A stretch of DNA of 64,000 nt, from contig NZ_JAAMQM010000010.1 of assembly GCF_013523055.1 (NCBI RefSeq), positions 124,001-188,000 of the forward strand. The letters are read 5' to 3'. This document shows positions 1 through 10,500 of this stretch, in pieces. Position 1 is the stretch's first letter. Each line of letters opens with the position of its first letter. The stretch is from Pseudomonas capeferrum (GTDB lineage Bacteria > Pseudomonadota > Gammaproteobacteria > Pseudomonadales > Pseudomonadaceae). The notes under the pieces are model-generated. The model worked only from the letters and a program-made list of their open reading frames with translations. It was not told where the DNA came from and made no database searches. A program made the translations under genes and the position numbers.

Positions 1-1762
1 TGACCTTGCTCAGCGCTTGCTGGCGCTCGCTCATGGCCGTGAACGAAGTGGTCTGCGGCGCTTCGGAAATGCCCTGGATGACACCGGTATCCTGCACCGG
101 GAAGAAGCCCTTGGGCACGACCATGTAGAGCACGACGGTCAGCGCCAGGCTGGCGACGGCCACCAGCAGGGTCAGTGGCTGATGGCGCAGCACCCACTGC
201 AGCCCGCGGCCGTAATGCTTGATCAACCAATCGATCCAGGCGCCGCTGGCGCGATAGAAGCGGCCCTGTTCCTCTTCCTTGGGCTCGCGCTTGAGCAGCC
301 GCGCGCACATCATCGGCGTCAGGGTCAGGGACACGACCAGGGAGATCAGGATGGCCACCGCCAGGGTAACGGCGAACTCGCGGAACAAGCGCCCTACCAC
401 ATCGGCCATGAACAGCAGTGGAATCAGTACCGCGATCAGCGAAAGCGTCAGTGACACCAGGGTGAAGCCTATCTGCCGCGCGCCCTTGAGCGCCGCCTGC
501 ATCGGCGTTTCGCCTTCCTCGATGTGTCGCGAGATGTTCTCGAGCATGACGATGGCGTCGTCCACCACGAAGCCGGTGGCGATGGTCAGCGCCATCAGGG
601 TCAGGTTGTTAATGGAAAAACCGGCCAGGTACATCACGCCGAAGGTGCCGATGAGCGACAACGGCACGGCGATAGAAGGAATCAGGGTGGCGCTGAACCG
701 GCGCAGGAAGACGAAAGTGACCATGACCACCAGGACAATGGCGATCAGCAGCTCGTACTGCACATCCTTCACCGCGGCGCGAATGGTCTGAGTACGGTCG
801 GTCAGGACCATCACATCCAGCCCCGCCGGCAGGTTGTCGGTGATCGAAGGCAGCATCTGCTTGATCCGGTCGACCACTTCGATGACGTTGGCCCCAGGCT
901 GGCGCTGGATATTCAACAGCACCGCCTGGTTTTCGTTGGCCCAGGCCGCCAGCCGCTCGTTCTCCGCGCCGTCGACGATTTCAGCGACGTCTCTGAGGCG
1001 CAGCGGCGCGCCCTCGTTGTAGGTGAGGATCAGGTTGGCATATTCCTCCGGCGTGCGGAGCTGGTCATTGGCATCGAGCATCGATACCCGCGTCGGGCCG
1101 TCGAAGTTGCCCTTGGGCTGGTTGACGTTGGAGGCGCCGATCAGGGTGCGCACGTCTTCGAGATTGAGCCCGGCGGCGGCCAAGGCCTCCACGTTGACCT
1201 TGATGCGGACCGCCTGGCGCTGCCCACCCGCGATGCTGACCATGCCCACGCCGCTGATCTGGGCGAGCTTTTGCGCCACCCGGGTATCGACCAGGTCGTT
1301 GAGCTTGGGCAGCGGCATGGTTTTCGAGGAAATCGCCAGGGTCAGCACCGGCGTGTCGGCGGGGTTGACCTTGTTGTACACCGGCGGCGCGGGCAGATCG
1401 CTGGGCAACAGGTTGCTGGCCGCGTTGATCGCCGCCTGTACCTGTTGCTCGGCCACGTCCATGTTGATATCGAGACTGAAGCGCAAGGTGAGCACCGAGG
1501 CGCCGCCCGAACTGGTCGAGGCCATCTGGGTAAGGCCCGGCATCTGGCCGAACTGCCGTTCCAGGGGCGCGGTCACCGCGCTGGTCATCACTTGGGGGCT
1601 TGCGCCGGGATAGAGCGTCATGACTCTAATGGTCGGGTAGTCGACCTGCGGCAGTGCGGAGACCGGCAGCAACCGATAAGCGATGAGGCCGGCCAGGACG
1701 ATGGCCAGCATGCTCAGGGTCGTGGCGACCGGACGGAGGATGAACAGCCGCGACAGATTCAT
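1..1762 (-). CDS. muxB: RND efflux inner-membrane transporter, MuxB/MdtB type (3' end outside window)
   Basis: Proton-driven inner-membrane pump of a tripartite multidrug efflux system. Reading the minus strand from the ATG at 1762 gives an open frame of 587 codons running off the left edge. It begins [18 protein letters not shown] and continues through the first transmembrane segment, porter loops, and the TM4 region with the adjacent Asp-Asp pair in [13 protein letters not shown] (about residue 400) that is the proton relay of RND pumps. The ATG overlaps the stop of the upstream adaptor gene as ATGA, so the two are translationally coupled. The order adaptor then RND matches MuxABC-OpmB of P. 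aeruginosa and MdtABC of E. coli, where a second RND subunit follows. Full RND proteins are about 1040 aa, so roughly 450 residues are missing here. The MuxB rather than MuxC assignment rests on position. Confidence 0.85.
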   Translation of the reverse strand, partial: MNLSRLFILRPVATTLSMLAIVLAGLIAYRLLPVSALPQVDYPTIRVMTLYPGASPQVMTSAVTAPLERQFGQMPGLTQMASTSSGGASVLTLRFSLDINMDVAEQQVQAAINAASNLLPSDLPAPPVYNKVNPADTPVLTLAISSKTMPLPKLNDLVDTRVAQKLAQISGVGMVSIAGGQRQAVRIKVNVEALAAAGLNLEDVRTLIGASNVNQPKGNFDGPTRVSMLDANDQLRTPEEYANLILTYNEGAPLRLRDVAEIVDGAENERLAAWANENQAVLLNIQRQPGANVIEVVDRIKQMLPSITDNLPAGLDVMVLTDRTQTIRAAVKDVQYELLIAIVLVVMVTFVFLRRFSATLIPSIAVPLSLIGTFGVMYLAGFSINNLTLMALTIATGFVVDDAIVMLENISRHIEEGETPMQAALKGARQIGFTLVSLTLSLIAVLIPLLFMADVVGRLFREFAVTLAVAILISLVVSLTLTPMMCARLLKREPKEEEQGRFYRASGAWIDWLIKHYGRGLQWVLRHQPLTLLVAVASLALTVVLYMVVPKGFFPVQDTGVIQGISEAPQTTSFTAMSERQQALSKV

Positions 1763-3030
1763 GCGCCCGCCTTGCGTGGCGCGGAGGCATCGGCGGCGGC
1801 GCCCTTGCTCTCCTGCCCCTGCAAGTGCTGGCCTGGAGTGGCGGGCACTTGCGAGCTATCGTCCACGACTTCTACCAGCGTACCTTCGCGCAGACGGTCG
1901 GTACCTTCGAGCACCAGGCGATCACCGCTCGCCAGGCCCTCGAGGATCACGCTGCGCTCGCCGTCGCTCGGGCCGACCTTGAGCTTGCGGATGTTGACCT
2001 TGTTCTCGGCGTTGACCACGTAGGCGAAGGTGCCATCGGTGCCGAACTGGATCGCGGCTGCCGGCACGGTGACCACTTGCTTGAGCGTATCGGCCAGCAG
2101 ACGGACGTTGACGAACTGGTTGGGGAACAGTGCCTGGTCCTGGTTCTCGAAGCGTGCCTTGAATTTCAGAGTGCCGGTGGTGACGTCGATCTGGTTGTCG
2201 AGGCTGCCCAGCACACCGCTGGCTTGCAACTTGCTGTCACCGCGGTCCCAGGCTTCCACCACGAGAGACGCGCCGGTGCGGTAGCGCTCCAGCACGGTCG
2301 GCAGTTCGGTTTCCGGCAAGGTGAAGGTCACGCTGATCGGCTGGGTCTGAGTGATGACCACCAGCGCGGTGGTGTCATTGGCCGCGACCAGGTTGCCCAG
2401 GTCGAGCTGGCGCAAGCCCAGGCGTCCGCCGATGGGTGCGCGGATCTGGGTGAATTCGAGGTTGAGGCGCGCGTCGTTGACCGCCGCCTGGTTGGTCATG
2501 ATCGTCCCCTGGTACTGCGCGACCAGCGCTTGCGCGGTGTCCAACGTCTGCTTGGCGATGCTGTCCTCGGCATACAAGCCTTTATAGCGCGCCAGATCGA
2601 CCTGGGCATTCTTGAGCTGCGCCTGGTTCTGCGCCAGGGTGCCCTGTGCCTGTTGCAAGGCGATACGGTAGGTGCGCGGGTCGATCTCGGCGAGCAGGTC
2701 CCCGGCCTTCACCTGCTGCCCTTCCTTGAAGTGCACCTTGACCAGCTCGCCCGCCACGCGACTGCGGACGTTCACCGTATTGGTCGCCAACACCGTGCCC
2801 AATGCCTTGTAGTACACCGGGAAGTCGCTGACCTTGGCCGGTTCCACGCGTACCGGCACCGGGTCGGTGGAGGCGCCGAAGCCAGGCCGGCCACCGCGGC
2901 CCGCCTGGCCGGCCGATTCCTCGGAGGTGGACTTGGCGGGCCACAGCCACCAGGCCAGTGCCGCTACCAGCAGCAGGATCAGCAGGCCGAACAGCCAGCG
3001 ACGGGAGGAACGGGAGGCGGAAGCTTGCAT
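1759..3030 (-). CDS. muxA: RND efflux periplasmic adaptor (membrane fusion protein), MuxA/MdtA type
   Basis: Periplasmic adaptor linking an RND pump to an outer-membrane channel. The 423-aa product starts [15 protein letters not shown], followed by one hydrophobic anchor (about residues 11-28), a Gly-rich linker, then barrel-sandwich/lipoyl half-motifs ([24 protein letters not shown] and [14 protein letters not shown]), an alpha-hairpin between them and a C-terminal beta-barrel. No lipobox is present, as in MdtA rather than MexA. The frame is open for 24 more codons upstream (to 3102), but the ATG at 3030 places the membrane anchor at the usual distance from the N-terminus, so I chose it; the ribosome-binding site is weak. 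The stop overlaps the start of the RND gene. First gene of the operon in this window. Confidence 0.85.
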   Translation of the reverse strand: MQASASRSSRRWLFGLLILLLVAALAWWLWPAKSTSEESAGQAGRGGRPGFGASTDPVPVRVEPAKVSDFPVYYKALGTVLATNTVNVRSRVAGELVKVHFKEGQQVKAGDLLAEIDPRTYRIALQQAQGTLAQNQAQLKNAQVDLARYKGLYAEDSIAKQTLDTAQALVAQYQGTIMTNQAAVNDARLNLEFTQIRAPIGGRLGLRQLDLGNLVAANDTTALVVITQTQPISVTFTLPETELPTVLERYRTGASLVVEAWDRGDSKLQASGVLGSLDNQIDVTTGTLKFKARFENQDQALFPNQFVNVRLLADTLKQVVTVPAAAIQFGTDGTFAYVVNAENKVNIRKLKVGPSDGERSVILEGLASGDRLVLEGTDRLREGTLVEVVDDSSQVPATPGQHLQGQESKGAAADASAPRKAGA

Positions 3031-3165
3031 GGGTTGAACGAACCTTGTTCGGAATGATTGCGTGGGGAGGGTGAACGATAAGCACTCGAAGCGTTTTAGC
3101 AAAGGCTCTTTACCAGTGATTTACCTTCGACTGACGTTGCCAAAACGCTGAACTTTAAACGAAAA

Positions 3166-3189
3166 CGGCCTGGATGAGCTTCCAGGCCG
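3166..3189 (-). terminator. Rho-independent terminator after tpx
   Basis: Perfect 9-bp stem (CGGCCTGGA/TCCAGGCCG) with a 6-nt loop. On the minus strand it is followed by a T-rich run (GTTTTCGTTT), which fits termination of the leftward tpx transcript before the pump operon. Confidence 0.8.
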
Positions 3190-3237
3190 CTTCTTGCAGG
3201 GTATGCGACGGTCTGAGACCGAGGCCGCCTTGTCCGG

Positions 3238-3738
3238 TTATTTCAGGGCAGCGAGTGCCGCTTCGTAGTTCGGTTCTTCGGCGATTTCCTTGACCAGTTC
3301 GCTGTACAGGACCTTGTCGTTCTCATCCAGCACCACGACCGCACGGGCAGCCAGGCCAGCCAGCGGACCGTCGGCGATGGCCACACCGTAGTTCTCCAGG
3401 AATTCGCGACCGCGCAGGGTCGACAGGTTCTTCACGTTCTCCAGGCCTTCGGCGCCGCAGAAACGACCCTGGGCGAACGGCAGGTCAGCGGAGATGCACA
3501 GCACGACGGTGTCGTTCAGCTCGTTGGCCTTGCTATTGAAGGTACGCACGGATGTGGCGCAGGTCGGAGTATCGACGCTTGGGAAGATGTTCAGCACCTT
3601 GCGCTTGCCGGCGAAATCCTGCAGCGACTGGTCAGCCAGGCCGTCACCGACCAGCTTGAAAGCCGGTGCCTGGGTGCCGGGCTGCGGCAGTTGACCATTG
3701 ACGGTGACCGGATTGCCTTTGAAAGTCACTTGAGCCAT
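3238..3738 (-). CDS. tpx: thiol peroxidase Tpx
   Basis: Atypical 2-Cys peroxiredoxin that reduces lipid and hydrogen peroxides using thioredoxin; cytoplasmic or periplasm-proximal in Gram-negatives. The product is 166 aa, the usual family length. The peroxidatic cysteine is Cys60 in [11 protein letters not shown] with the conserved Thr57, and the resolving cysteine is Cys94 in FAQGRFCG; a third cysteine, Cys81, is also present. The frame stays open far upstream (to 4104), but ATG 3738 gives the canonical [10 protein letters not shown] start. It has its own terminator at 3166-3189 and a 140-bp gap from the upstream transporter, so it is probably a monocistronic stress gene. Confidence 0.97.
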   Translation of the reverse strand: MAQVTFKGNPVTVNGQLPQPGTQAPAFKLVGDGLADQSLQDFAGKRKVLNIFPSVDTPTCATSVRTFNSKANELNDTVVLCISADLPFAQGRFCGAEGLENVKNLSTLRGREFLENYGVAIADGPLAGLAARAVVVLDENDKVLYSELVKEIAEEPNYEAALAALK

Positions 3739-3878
3739 GTCGAAAATCCTTGTGCGGATGGAAAAGGATCCCGAGTTAACCATGAATGTCGCCGACAGCC
3801 TATGGGTTTCATGTAGCGAAATCAGGCCTGGACGAGAAAACGTCCGGAGCCAAGCAAACCGGACGTCTCCCGCTTCCA

Positions 3879-5171
3879 TCAGCTCAACCAGGCATCGACC
3901 ACCGAGTAGACGACGGACGAGATGGCCACCAGACCGACGAGGGTCACGAAGACGTTGGACATCGCCCCGCTGTACTTGCGCATGGCCGGTACGCGGCGGA
4001 TGGCGTACATCGGCATCAGGAACAGAATGGCCGCGATGACCGGCCCACCCAGGGACTCGATCATTGCCAGAATGCTCGGATTGAGAGTCGCGACGATCCA
4101 GCACACCACCAGCATCAGTGCCGCGACGATGCGGTCCAGGGCTTTGGCGCCAGGACGCAGGCCGGTCTTGCCGACGATCCCCTTGAGGCCTTCACTGGCA
4201 CCGATGTAATGGCCGAGGAAGGACTTGGCGATGGCGACGAAAGCGATCAGCGGCGCGGCAAAGGCAATGCTCGGGTTGCTGAAGTGGTTGGCCAGGTACG
4301 ACAGGACCGACAGGTTCTGCGCCTTGGCCTCGGCCAGCTGCGCGCTGCTCAGGGTCAAGACGCAACTGAACACGAAGAACAGCACCATCGCGACCATCAG
4401 CAGGTGGGCACGCGCCAGGATCTGGCCGCTACGCTGATCGGCATGCGCGCCGTGGCGGCGTTTCTGGTCGACGGCGAAGGCCGAGATGATCGGCGAATGG
4501 TTGAAGGAGAACACCATCACCGGAATCGCCAGCCACAGGGTATGCAACAGGGTCGCACCCGAGGGCAGCTGGGTAGCGGTGTCCAGGATGCCCCCGGTCC
4601 AATGCGGGATCAGGTAGAGCGCCAGCAATCCCAGCGCGACGATGAATGGATAGACCAGCAGGCTCATGACTTTCACCGTCGCCTGCTCGCCGCAGCGCAC
4701 GATGGCCAGCAACCCAAGGATCAGCAAGAAGGACAGCAGGGCTCGTGGCGGCGGCGTCATGTGCAACTGGTGCTCCATGAAACTGCCCACCGTGTTGGTC
4801 AGGGCGACACTGTAGATCAGCAGAATGGGGAAAATGGCGAAGAAGTACAGGACGGTGATCAACGCGCCGGCCTTGATGCCGAAATGCTCTTCGACCACGT
4901 CGGTGATGTCCGCGCCCTCGCGTCCGGACAGGACGAAACGGGTCAGCCCGCGGTGGGCGTAGAAGGTCATGGGGAATGCCAGCACGGCAAGGATCAACAG
5001 GGGCCAGAAGCCGCCAAGACCAGCGTTGATGGGCAGGAACAGTGTCCCGGCGCCGATGGCTGTGCCGAACAGGCCAAGCATCCAGGTGGTGTCGTGACGC
5101 GACCAACTACCAAGGGCAGCGGCAGGTGTCGATTCAAAGCGTTGTTCGACGCTTGGGGCCTGCTCATTCAT
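3879..5171 (-). CDS. serine/threonine-type amino acid transporter (HAAP/STP family)
   Basis: Inner-membrane amino acid:proton symporter of the hydroxy/aromatic amino acid permease group (SdaC/TdcC/YhjV relatives). The 430-aa protein has about eleven hydrophobic segments; the first carries the family hallmark [19 protein letters not shown] near residues 28-46, and later segments include [12 protein letters not shown]. The open frame extends 100 codons upstream, but ATG 5171 ([12 protein letters not shown]) puts a short hydrophilic N-terminus before TM1 as in the family. The substrate is probably serine or threonine and cannot be fixed from sequence. It lies on the same strand as amaC/dpkA and tpx but is separated by 227 bp from amaC and 140 bp from tpx. 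Confidence 0.88.
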   Translation of the reverse strand: MNEQAPSVEQRFESTPAAALGSWSRHDTTWMLGLFGTAIGAGTLFLPINAGLGGFWPLLILAVLAFPMTFYAHRGLTRFVLSGREGADITDVVEEHFGIKAGALITVLYFFAIFPILLIYSVALTNTVGSFMEHQLHMTPPPRALLSFLLILGLLAIVRCGEQATVKVMSLLVYPFIVALGLLALYLIPHWTGGILDTATQLPSGATLLHTLWLAIPVMVFSFNHSPIISAFAVDQKRRHGAHADQRSGQILARAHLLMVAMVLFFVFSCVLTLSSAQLAEAKAQNLSVLSYLANHFSNPSIAFAAPLIAFVAIAKSFLGHYIGASEGLKGIVGKTGLRPGAKALDRIVAALMLVVCWIVATLNPSILAMIESLGGPVIAAILFLMPMYAIRRVPAMRKYSGAMSNVFVTLVGLVAISSVVYSVVDAWLS

Positions 5172-5398
5172 CCGGGTGCAACTCCACTCGCAAGACTGCA
5201 ACAGGCTGAGAGTGGCGAAACAGACACTTCGCCCCCTCAACCAAAAAAAGAGGGGCGCGATTGTGCGCCGATTGGTTGCGCTTGCAAAGGCCCACCCGAG
5301 GGATGGTTGCACCTTTACCGCAGCGCACACGGCAAGCGCCGGGCGGCGGCGGCCGGGTTCACCCCCCTGCCGCCCTGGCCTGGCGCTCGTCGTAGTGC

Positions 5399-6598
5399 TT
5401 AGCCTGCCTGTACGGCGGCGAAGGCCTCGGCGACGCGGCGCAGGTTGTCGGGACGCAGGCCCGCCATGCACACGCGGCCACTGTCGATCAGGTAGACCCC
5501 GAATTCGTCACGCAGGCGACGCACCTGCTCGACGCTGAATCCGGTGTAGCTGAACATCCCGCGCTGGCGCAGGAAGAACTGGAAGTCCTGACCGGGCAAC
5601 AGCTGCGCGAGCGCATCGACCAGGCCTTGACGCATCTCGAGGATGCGCTGGCGCATCTGCTCGACCTCCGCCACCCATTGGGCATTGAGGTCGGCATCGG
5701 ACAGGACCCCGGCCACCAGCTGGGCGCCGAAGTTGGGCGGGCTGGAATAATTGCGGCGCACCGTCGCCTTGAGCTGACCGAGCACGCTTTGCGCGGTTTC
5801 CTGATCGTCGCATACCACCGACAGCCCCCCTACCCGCTCGCCATACAGCGAGAAGATCTTCGAGAAGGAGTTGCTGACCAGGCAAGGGACGCTGGCGCGG
5901 GCCATCTCGCGGATGGCATAGGCGTCTTCCACCAGCCCATCGCCAAAACCCTGATAGGCGATGTCGAGGAACGGGATCAGATTACGCGCCTTGACCACTT
6001 CCACCACCTGTCGCCACTGCGCCTGGTCGAGGTCGACACCGGTCGGGTTATGGCAGCAGGGGTGCAGCAGGACGATGCTGTTGGCGGCCAGGTCCTGCAG
6101 GGTCGCGAGCATGCCGGCGAAATCCAGGCCACGGCTGGCCTGGTCGAAGTAAGGATAGGTATGCACCTTGAAACCGGCGCCTTCAAAGATCGCCCGGTGG
6201 TTGTCCCAGGTCGGATCGCTGACCCAGACTTGCGACTGCGGGAAGTAGCGCTTGAGGAAGTCGGCGCCGACCTTCAGCGCGCCCGAGCCACCGACGGTCT
6301 GCACCGTCGCCACGCGGCCTTGCGTCACGGCCGGATGATCGAGACCGAACAGCAGCGCCTGGATCGCCTGGCGGTAGCTCGCCAGGCCTTCCATCGGCAG
6401 GTACAGCGAGGCTTCGTGAGGCTTGCCGGCCAGCCGCTTCTCGGCTTCGCCCACGGCCGCCAGCTGCGGAACCACGCCTGCGGCGTCGTAGTACAGACCG
6501 ATGCTCAGGTTGACCTTGTCGGCGCGGGGATCGGCCTTGAAGGTTTCCATCAACGAGAGAATCGGGTCGCCGGCATAGGCATCGACATGTTTGAACAC
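5399..6598 (-). CDS. amaC: class-I aminotransferase, D-lysine/aromatic type (AmaC/TyrB-like)
   Basis: PLP-dependent transaminase of 399 aa, fold type I, aspartate/aromatic subfamily. Visible motifs are the DPTWDNH block, the HPCCHNPTG block, DIAYQGF, and SNSFSK with the Schiff-base lysine at Lys247, plus a C-terminal arginine (GRVCMAGLR) that binds the substrate carboxylate. Translation begins at GTG 6598 ([12 protein letters not shown]) with GGAG upstream; the 98 further upstream codons of open frame are not family-like. Co-directional 127 bp downstream of dpkA. In P. putida an enzyme in this position (AmaC) converts D-lysine to the cyclic imine that DpkA reduces. The sequence alone cannot separate this role from aromatic amino acid transamination. 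Confidence 0.88.
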   Translation of the reverse strand: MFKHVDAYAGDPILSLMETFKADPRADKVNLSIGLYYDAAGVVPQLAAVGEAEKRLAGKPHEASLYLPMEGLASYRQAIQALLFGLDHPAVTQGRVATVQTVGGSGALKVGADFLKRYFPQSQVWVSDPTWDNHRAIFEGAGFKVHTYPYFDQASRGLDFAGMLATLQDLAANSIVLLHPCCHNPTGVDLDQAQWRQVVEVVKARNLIPFLDIAYQGFGDGLVEDAYAIREMARASVPCLVSNSFSKIFSLYGERVGGLSVVCDDQETAQSVLGQLKATVRRNYSSPPNFGAQLVAGVLSDADLNAQWVAEVEQMRQRILEMRQGLVDALAQLLPGQDFQFFLRQRGMFSYTGFSVEQVRRLRDEFGVYLIDSGRVCMAGLRPDNLRRVAEAFAAVQAG

Positions 6599-6725
6599 AG
6601 CACGCAGCTCCTTGGTCAGGACAGTTCGGGAAAGAAACAGCCGTGAGGATACCCGTACCGGCGTACAAGGAACATCACTGATCTGCAACACAGTGAATGC
6701 AACCTTGCACGGCTTGGGTAACGCA

Positions 6726-7751
6726 TCAGAGCGCGAGCGCGCGCAAGGCGTCGAGCTCCTGCGCATCGAGCGCCACGCCGTCTCGCGCGGCTGCCTCCCG
6801 CGCACGGTAACGTCGCTCGCCCGGCATCCGCTGCAACCCCGCCGCCTGCATCTGCTCGACCAGTTCGCGGCTACGCTGGGCAAAGCGTTCACCCTCGGCC
6901 TTGGTGGGGTCGATGAGAATGATCAGTTGCCCCGTCCAGGGTGTCTTGGCGCCCGGATGGGCCGACCAGTCGAATTCCCAGGAAAAGTGCCCGCCGGTCA
7001 GCGCAGCGGCCAGCAGTTCGACCATCATCGACAGGGCCGAACCTTTATGACCGCCGAACGGCAACAGCGCCCCGCCCTCCAGTATCGCTCGCGGGTCGCG
7101 GGTAGGCTGGCCCTGGCTGTCGACGCCCATCCCGGGCGGCAGTTGCTCGCCCTGGCGCGCGGCGATCTGCACGTCACCGTGGGCCATCGCGCTGGTGGCC
7201 ATGTCGAAGACGATGGGATGCGCGTCTGCGCACGGTGCGGCGAAAGCGATGGGGTTGGTGCCGAACAGGGGTTTGCGCGCGCCATGAGGCACCACGCATG
7301 TCATGCTGTTGACCACGCTCAATGCCACCAGGCCCTGCTCGGCGAATGGCTCGACATCCGGCCACAAGGCGGCGAAATGATGTGAGTTGTGAATGGCCAG
7401 CACCGCGATGCCGGCGCTGCGAGCTTTCTCCACCAGCAGTGGCCGGGCCGCGGCCAGCGCGGGTTGTGCGAAGCCGCCCATGGCGTCGACGCGCACCACG
7501 CCGGCGGCAACGTCGGTGACCTGCGGCCTGGCCTGGCCATCCACCCAACCGCTGGCCAGGGTCGAGACGTATCCCGGAATACGAAAAACGCCATGGCTAT
7601 GGGCACCGTCACGTTGCGCGCTGGCGCAGTTTTCGGCCAGTACCGCGGCCACTGTCTCGCTGCAGCCGTGCCGTAGGAAGACGCGCTTCAGCAATGCCTG
7701 GAGTTCGCTGAATGGCAGGTGTGTGACGGCTCGGATGGCGGATGCGGACAT
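6726..7751 (-). CDS. dpkA: delta1-piperideine-2-carboxylate / delta1-pyrroline-2-carboxylate reductase DpkA
   Basis: NAD(P)H-dependent reductase of the malate/L-lactate dehydrogenase (LDH2) superfamily, 341 aa. It turns piperideine-2-carboxylate into L-pipecolate in D-lysine catabolism and acts similarly on the pyrroline homologue from D-proline. The family signatures [35 protein letters not shown] and [17 protein letters not shown] are all present. The frame extends 21 codons further upstream, but ATG 7751 (MSASAIRAV) has a strong GAGGAA ribosome-binding site 8 nt away. It forms a probable operon with amaC downstream. In KT2440, as I recall, the pair is followed by an RpiR regulator, an ABC transporter and a D-lysine oxidase; none of these is here. 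Confidence 0.92.
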   Translation of the reverse strand: MSASAIRAVTHLPFSELQALLKRVFLRHGCSETVAAVLAENCASAQRDGAHSHGVFRIPGYVSTLASGWVDGQARPQVTDVAAGVVRVDAMGGFAQPALAAARPLLVEKARSAGIAVLAIHNSHHFAALWPDVEPFAEQGLVALSVVNSMTCVVPHGARKPLFGTNPIAFAAPCADAHPIVFDMATSAMAHGDVQIAARQGEQLPPGMGVDSQGQPTRDPRAILEGGALLPFGGHKGSALSMMVELLAAALTGGHFSWEFDWSAHPGAKTPWTGQLIILIDPTKAEGERFAQRSRELVEQMQAAGLQRMPGERRYRAREAAARDGVALDAQELDALRALAL

Positions 7752-8299
7752 CAGGTGTTCCTCGTAAGGTGTAGGTGGGCGGCAGGCTGATAATGTCGAC
7801 ATTCGGGCGGTCACGACGCTCTGTCAATGACTGAATGGCGGTCGCAAGGAATGCTCATCGGCGAGCCATCCCGCGCCCCGCATCCTGTCGACAGAAGCGG
7901 GCACGGGGTGGACGATCCATACACTCCTTATAAAGGGGTGGTATTAATAACCTGACATTTTCTTTTCGCGTCGACATCTTTGAAAGCGGGCAAGCGTGCT
8001 CTTTGCGTTCCTGCAATCAACCAACTGCATCGTTAAATATAATTGACCAACACCCTTGGCAAACCCTTGTCACCAAAGGCCCAGGCAGCGCCGGCACGCC
8101 GAATTCAGGCGCTTTGGGCTCCTTCAAGATCCTCCCGGTCGTTTGACATATCAAACGGCTCTGGCAAGCTACCTGACAGGCCCCGACCGGTATGCGCCGT
8201 TCCCTCGCGCTCCGGCAGTGCTCGGGACCCCAGGTGACGCAGAGGTCCGATCGCGCGCCTGCACAACAATGACAGGCCCCGCCTGTCCCAAGGTGACAT
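7752..8299. other. 548-bp divergent intergenic region dpkA/amidotransferase
   Basis: No convincing gene. It must hold the leftward dpkA promoter and the rightward promoter of the class-I amidotransferase gene. An AT-rich patch around 7921-7965 is unlike the surrounding GC-rich DNA and is a plausible promoter area. The only sharp element is the dyad at 8140-8157 listed separately. Short open frames here have no recognisable product. Confidence 0.5.
8140..8157. promoter_or_regulatory. operator-like dyad CGTTTGA-N4-TCAAACG
   Basis: Perfect 7-bp inverted repeat with a 4-bp spacer, 142 bp before the start codon at 8300. Its size and symmetry suit a dimeric HTH repressor, for example an XRE-cupin or GntR protein of the kind that controls gamma-glutamylated polyamine catabolism. 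The cognate regulator is not in the window. Confidence 0.4.
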
Positions 8300-9112
8300 A
8301 TGCCCAACAGCAACATTGGCAATAAGAATCAGCCCTCGCGCAAACCCGTCGTCCTCATGACCATGGGCACCCAGGAGCGCAAGGGTCACGACTATCAGGT
8401 CATGACGCACAAATACATCGCGCCGCTGGTGGAGTTCGCCGGCTGCGTGCCGGTCCTCGTACCCACCTGCTGCGGTACCGATGACCTGGAAACCTATCTG
8501 GACATGGCCGACGGCATCTACCTGACCGGTGCCGGCAGCAATATCGACCCCGCGCTCTACGGTCAGGAGAACCAAACCCCCGGCAAGGTCCAGGACAAGA
8601 ACCGCGACCTGTTCGACATCCCTCTGGTGCAACTGGCCATCGCCCGTGGCCTGCCCATCTTCGGCGTCTGCCGGGGCATGCAGGAAATCAACGTGGCCCT
8701 GGGCGGCGATATCCACCAGAAGGTTTACGAGGTACCTGGGCTCAACGATCACCGGGAAAACCCGGACGATCCGGTCGACGTCCAGTACGCGGCGGCCCAT
8801 GGCGTCAAGATCAAGGAAGGCAGCTGGCTGCACGAAACCTTGGGCAGTGACGAGATTCGAGTCAACTCCCTGCATGGCCAAGGCCTGAACAACCTGGGCG
8901 AGGGCCTCGAGCCGATCGCGCTGGCCGAAGATGGCCTGGTAGAGGCCATTCATGGGCCTGGCCTGTCGCCGTTCCTCTTCGCCGTGCAGTGGCACCCGGA
9001 GTGGCAGGCGGCGCGTAACCCGGATTCGATCAAGATCTTCCGGGCCTTCGGCGACGCGTGTCGCACTCAAGTGCTCAAGGCGCAGGCAGCGAAGCGCCAG
9101 CAAGCCGCCTGA
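8300..9112 (+). CDS. class-I glutamine amidotransferase-like hydrolase (peptidase C26, PuuD/SpuA-like)
   Basis: 270-aa member of the gamma-glutamyl hydrolase group. The triad is clear: nucleophile Cys124 in FGVCRGMQ and His232/Glu234 in QWHPEW. In characterised relatives (PuuD, SpuA) the enzyme cleaves gamma-glutamyl-GABA in polyamine breakdown. No glutamyl-polyamine synthetase or oxidase lies nearby, so the substrate is open. An unusual 16-residue polar N-terminal extension (MPNSNIGNKNQPSRK) precedes the first strand. It sits between the D-lysine genes and the galactarate cluster; an isolated C26 gene in that place also occurs, as I recall, in KT2440. A CCCTCCCCA/TGGGGAGGG pairing with a long loop (9131-9177) follows the stop and could slow transcription. 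Confidence 0.85.
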   Translation: MPNSNIGNKNQPSRKPVVLMTMGTQERKGHDYQVMTHKYIAPLVEFAGCVPVLVPTCCGTDDLETYLDMADGIYLTGAGSNIDPALYGQENQTPGKVQDKNRDLFDIPLVQLAIARGLPIFGVCRGMQEINVALGGDIHQKVYEVPGLNDHRENPDDPVDVQYAAAHGVKIKEGSWLHETLGSDEIRVNSLHGQGLNNLGEGLEPIALAEDGLVEAIHGPGLSPFLFAVQWHPEWQAARNPDSIKIFRAFGDACRTQVLKAQAAKRQQAA

Positions 9113-9483
9113 TCAGCTACTGCCTTACCCCCCTCCCCATGGTCCAGGCCAGTCTCGGACACTCTTTGTGGGGAGGGTTGATCGTTCTCCCGATCCACCC
9201 TGCCCGCAGACCCTTTCCTGTCGCTTGTACTGGCAATGCACTGATCGCGCTTGAAACGCACTCTCGACAGAGAGATACGATGACCAGATAACCAGCGCGC
9301 CCCTCTGGAAAGCTCATCCTGAAGCGGGAAAACTGAGAAACCTGGTAAACCCCCCCCTTTCCTTCACAACGATAATTTCCAAAAATTTCTATTCAAAGGG
9401 CTAGTCATCCTGGAGGTTGTACGATAACTTACCTCCAATCTTGAACAACAACCTTCACCAAGCGCACCAGGATGCTAAAAACA
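9113..9483. other. 371-bp promoter region before kdgD
   Basis: No gene seen. It contains a possible long-loop hairpin at 9131-9177 after the amidotransferase stop and an AT-rich stretch (9361-9410) that should hold the kdgD promoter. A strict inverted repeat follows at 9411-9437. Confidence 0.5.
9411..9437. promoter_or_regulatory. operator-like inverted repeat upstream of kdgD (TGGAGGT-N13-ACCTCCA)
   Basis: Perfect 7-bp arms with a 13-bp spacer containing TTGTACGATAAC-like sequence, similar in style to FCD-type GntR operators. It lies 46 bp before the kdgD start, a good place for a repressor controlling the galactarate operon. Sugar-acid clusters in pseudomonads are commonly GntR-controlled, but no GntR gene accompanies this one. 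Confidence 0.45.
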
Positions 9484-10395
9484 ATGAATCCACAAGAACT
9501 GAAATCCATCCTCTCCCACGGTCTGCTGTCCTTCCCTGTCACCGATTTCGACGCGCAGGGCGACTTCAACCCCGCCGGTTATAGCAAGCGCCTGGAATGG
9601 CTCATGCCCTACGGTGCCAGCGCCTTGTTCGCCGCCGGCGGCACGGGCGAGTTCTTCTCACTGGCCGCCAGTGAATACAGCCAGATCATCAAGACCGCCG
9701 TGGACACCTGCGCAGGCTCCGTGCCGATTCTGGCCGGCGTCGGCGGCGCGACCCGCCAGGCCATCGAATATGCCCAGCAAGCCGAGCGTCTGGGTGCCAA
9801 GGGATTGTTGCTGCTGCCGCACTACCTGACCGAAGCCAGCCAGGACGGCGTCGCCGCTCATGTCGAGGCGGTCTGCAAGTCGGTCAATATCGGCGTGGTG
9901 GTCTACAACCGCAACGTTTGCCGACTCAACGCCACGCAGCTGGAATTGCTCGCTGACCGCTGCCCCAACCTCATCGGTTACAAGGACGGCCTGGGCGACA
10001 TCGAACTGATGGTGTCGATCCGTCGCCGCCTGGGCGATCGCTTCAGCTACCTGGGCGGCCTGCCCACCGCCGAAGTCTATGCAGCCGCCTACAAGGCACT
10101 GGGCGTCCCGGTCTACTCCTCGGCGGTGTTCAACTTCGTGCCGAAAACCGCCATGGACTTCTACCACGCCGTCGCCCGTGAAGATCATGCGACCGTCGGC
10201 AAGCTGATCGACGATTTCTTCCTGCCGTACCTGGACATCCGCAACCGCAAGCCCGGCTACGCCGTGAGCATCGTGAAGGCCGGCGCCAAGATCGCCGGTT
10301 ATGATGCCGGCCCGGTGCGCACACCGCTGACCGACCTCACCGCAGAAGAGTTCGAGATGCTCGCGGCCCTGATGGACAAGCAAGGCGCGCAATAA
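9484..10395 (+). CDS. kdgD: 5-dehydro-4-deoxyglucarate dehydratase KdgD
   Basis: Dehydrates and decarboxylates 5-keto-4-deoxy-D-glucarate to 2-oxoglutarate semialdehyde, the second step of D-glucarate/galactarate oxidation. Class-I aldolase-like TIM barrel of the DHDPS/NAL superfamily, 303 aa. The Schiff-base lysine is Lys167 in [10 protein letters not shown] and the catalytic tyrosine is Tyr141 in VVVYNRN; the GGTGEF substrate loop lies at residues 52-57. I chose ATG 9484 over ATG 9472 because it gives the family start [13 protein letters not shown] and AGGA precedes it. First gene of the cluster kdgD-gudP-garD-semialdehyde dehydrogenase. Confidence 0.95.
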   Translation: MNPQELKSILSHGLLSFPVTDFDAQGDFNPAGYSKRLEWLMPYGASALFAAGGTGEFFSLAASEYSQIIKTAVDTCAGSVPILAGVGGATRQAIEYAQQAERLGAKGLLLLPHYLTEASQDGVAAHVEAVCKSVNIGVVVYNRNVCRLNATQLELLADRCPNLIGYKDGLGDIELMVSIRRRLGDRFSYLGGLPTAEVYAAAYKALGVPVYSSAVFNFVPKTAMDFYHAVAREDHATVGKLIDDFFLPYLDIRNRKPGYAVSIVKAGAKIAGYDAGPVRTPLTDLTAEEFEMLAALMDKQGAQ

Positions 10396-10427
10396 CACCC
10401 GAGTGACAGGCGGCCTGCCCTGCCGCC

Positions 10428-10454
10428 GCCAAAGCGGGTCGATCCCGCTTTGGC
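10428..10454 (+). terminator. strong hairpin between kdgD and gudP
   Basis: Perfect 11-bp stem GCCAAAGCGGG/CCCGCTTTGGC with a 5-nt loop, 33 bp after the kdgD stop. There is no real T-tract, so it may be a partial terminator or an mRNA-stabilising hairpin that sets the kdgD:gudP ratio. Confidence 0.6.
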
Positions 10455-10500
10455 ATTACAGACAAGCCCGCACAAAAATAATTAGTGGGAGTACATCTGC

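Noticed and set aside
524..2023. 499-codon plus-strand frame over the RND gene
   Set aside because: The minus strand encodes a continuous RND transporter with its conserved motifs; the plus frame has none.
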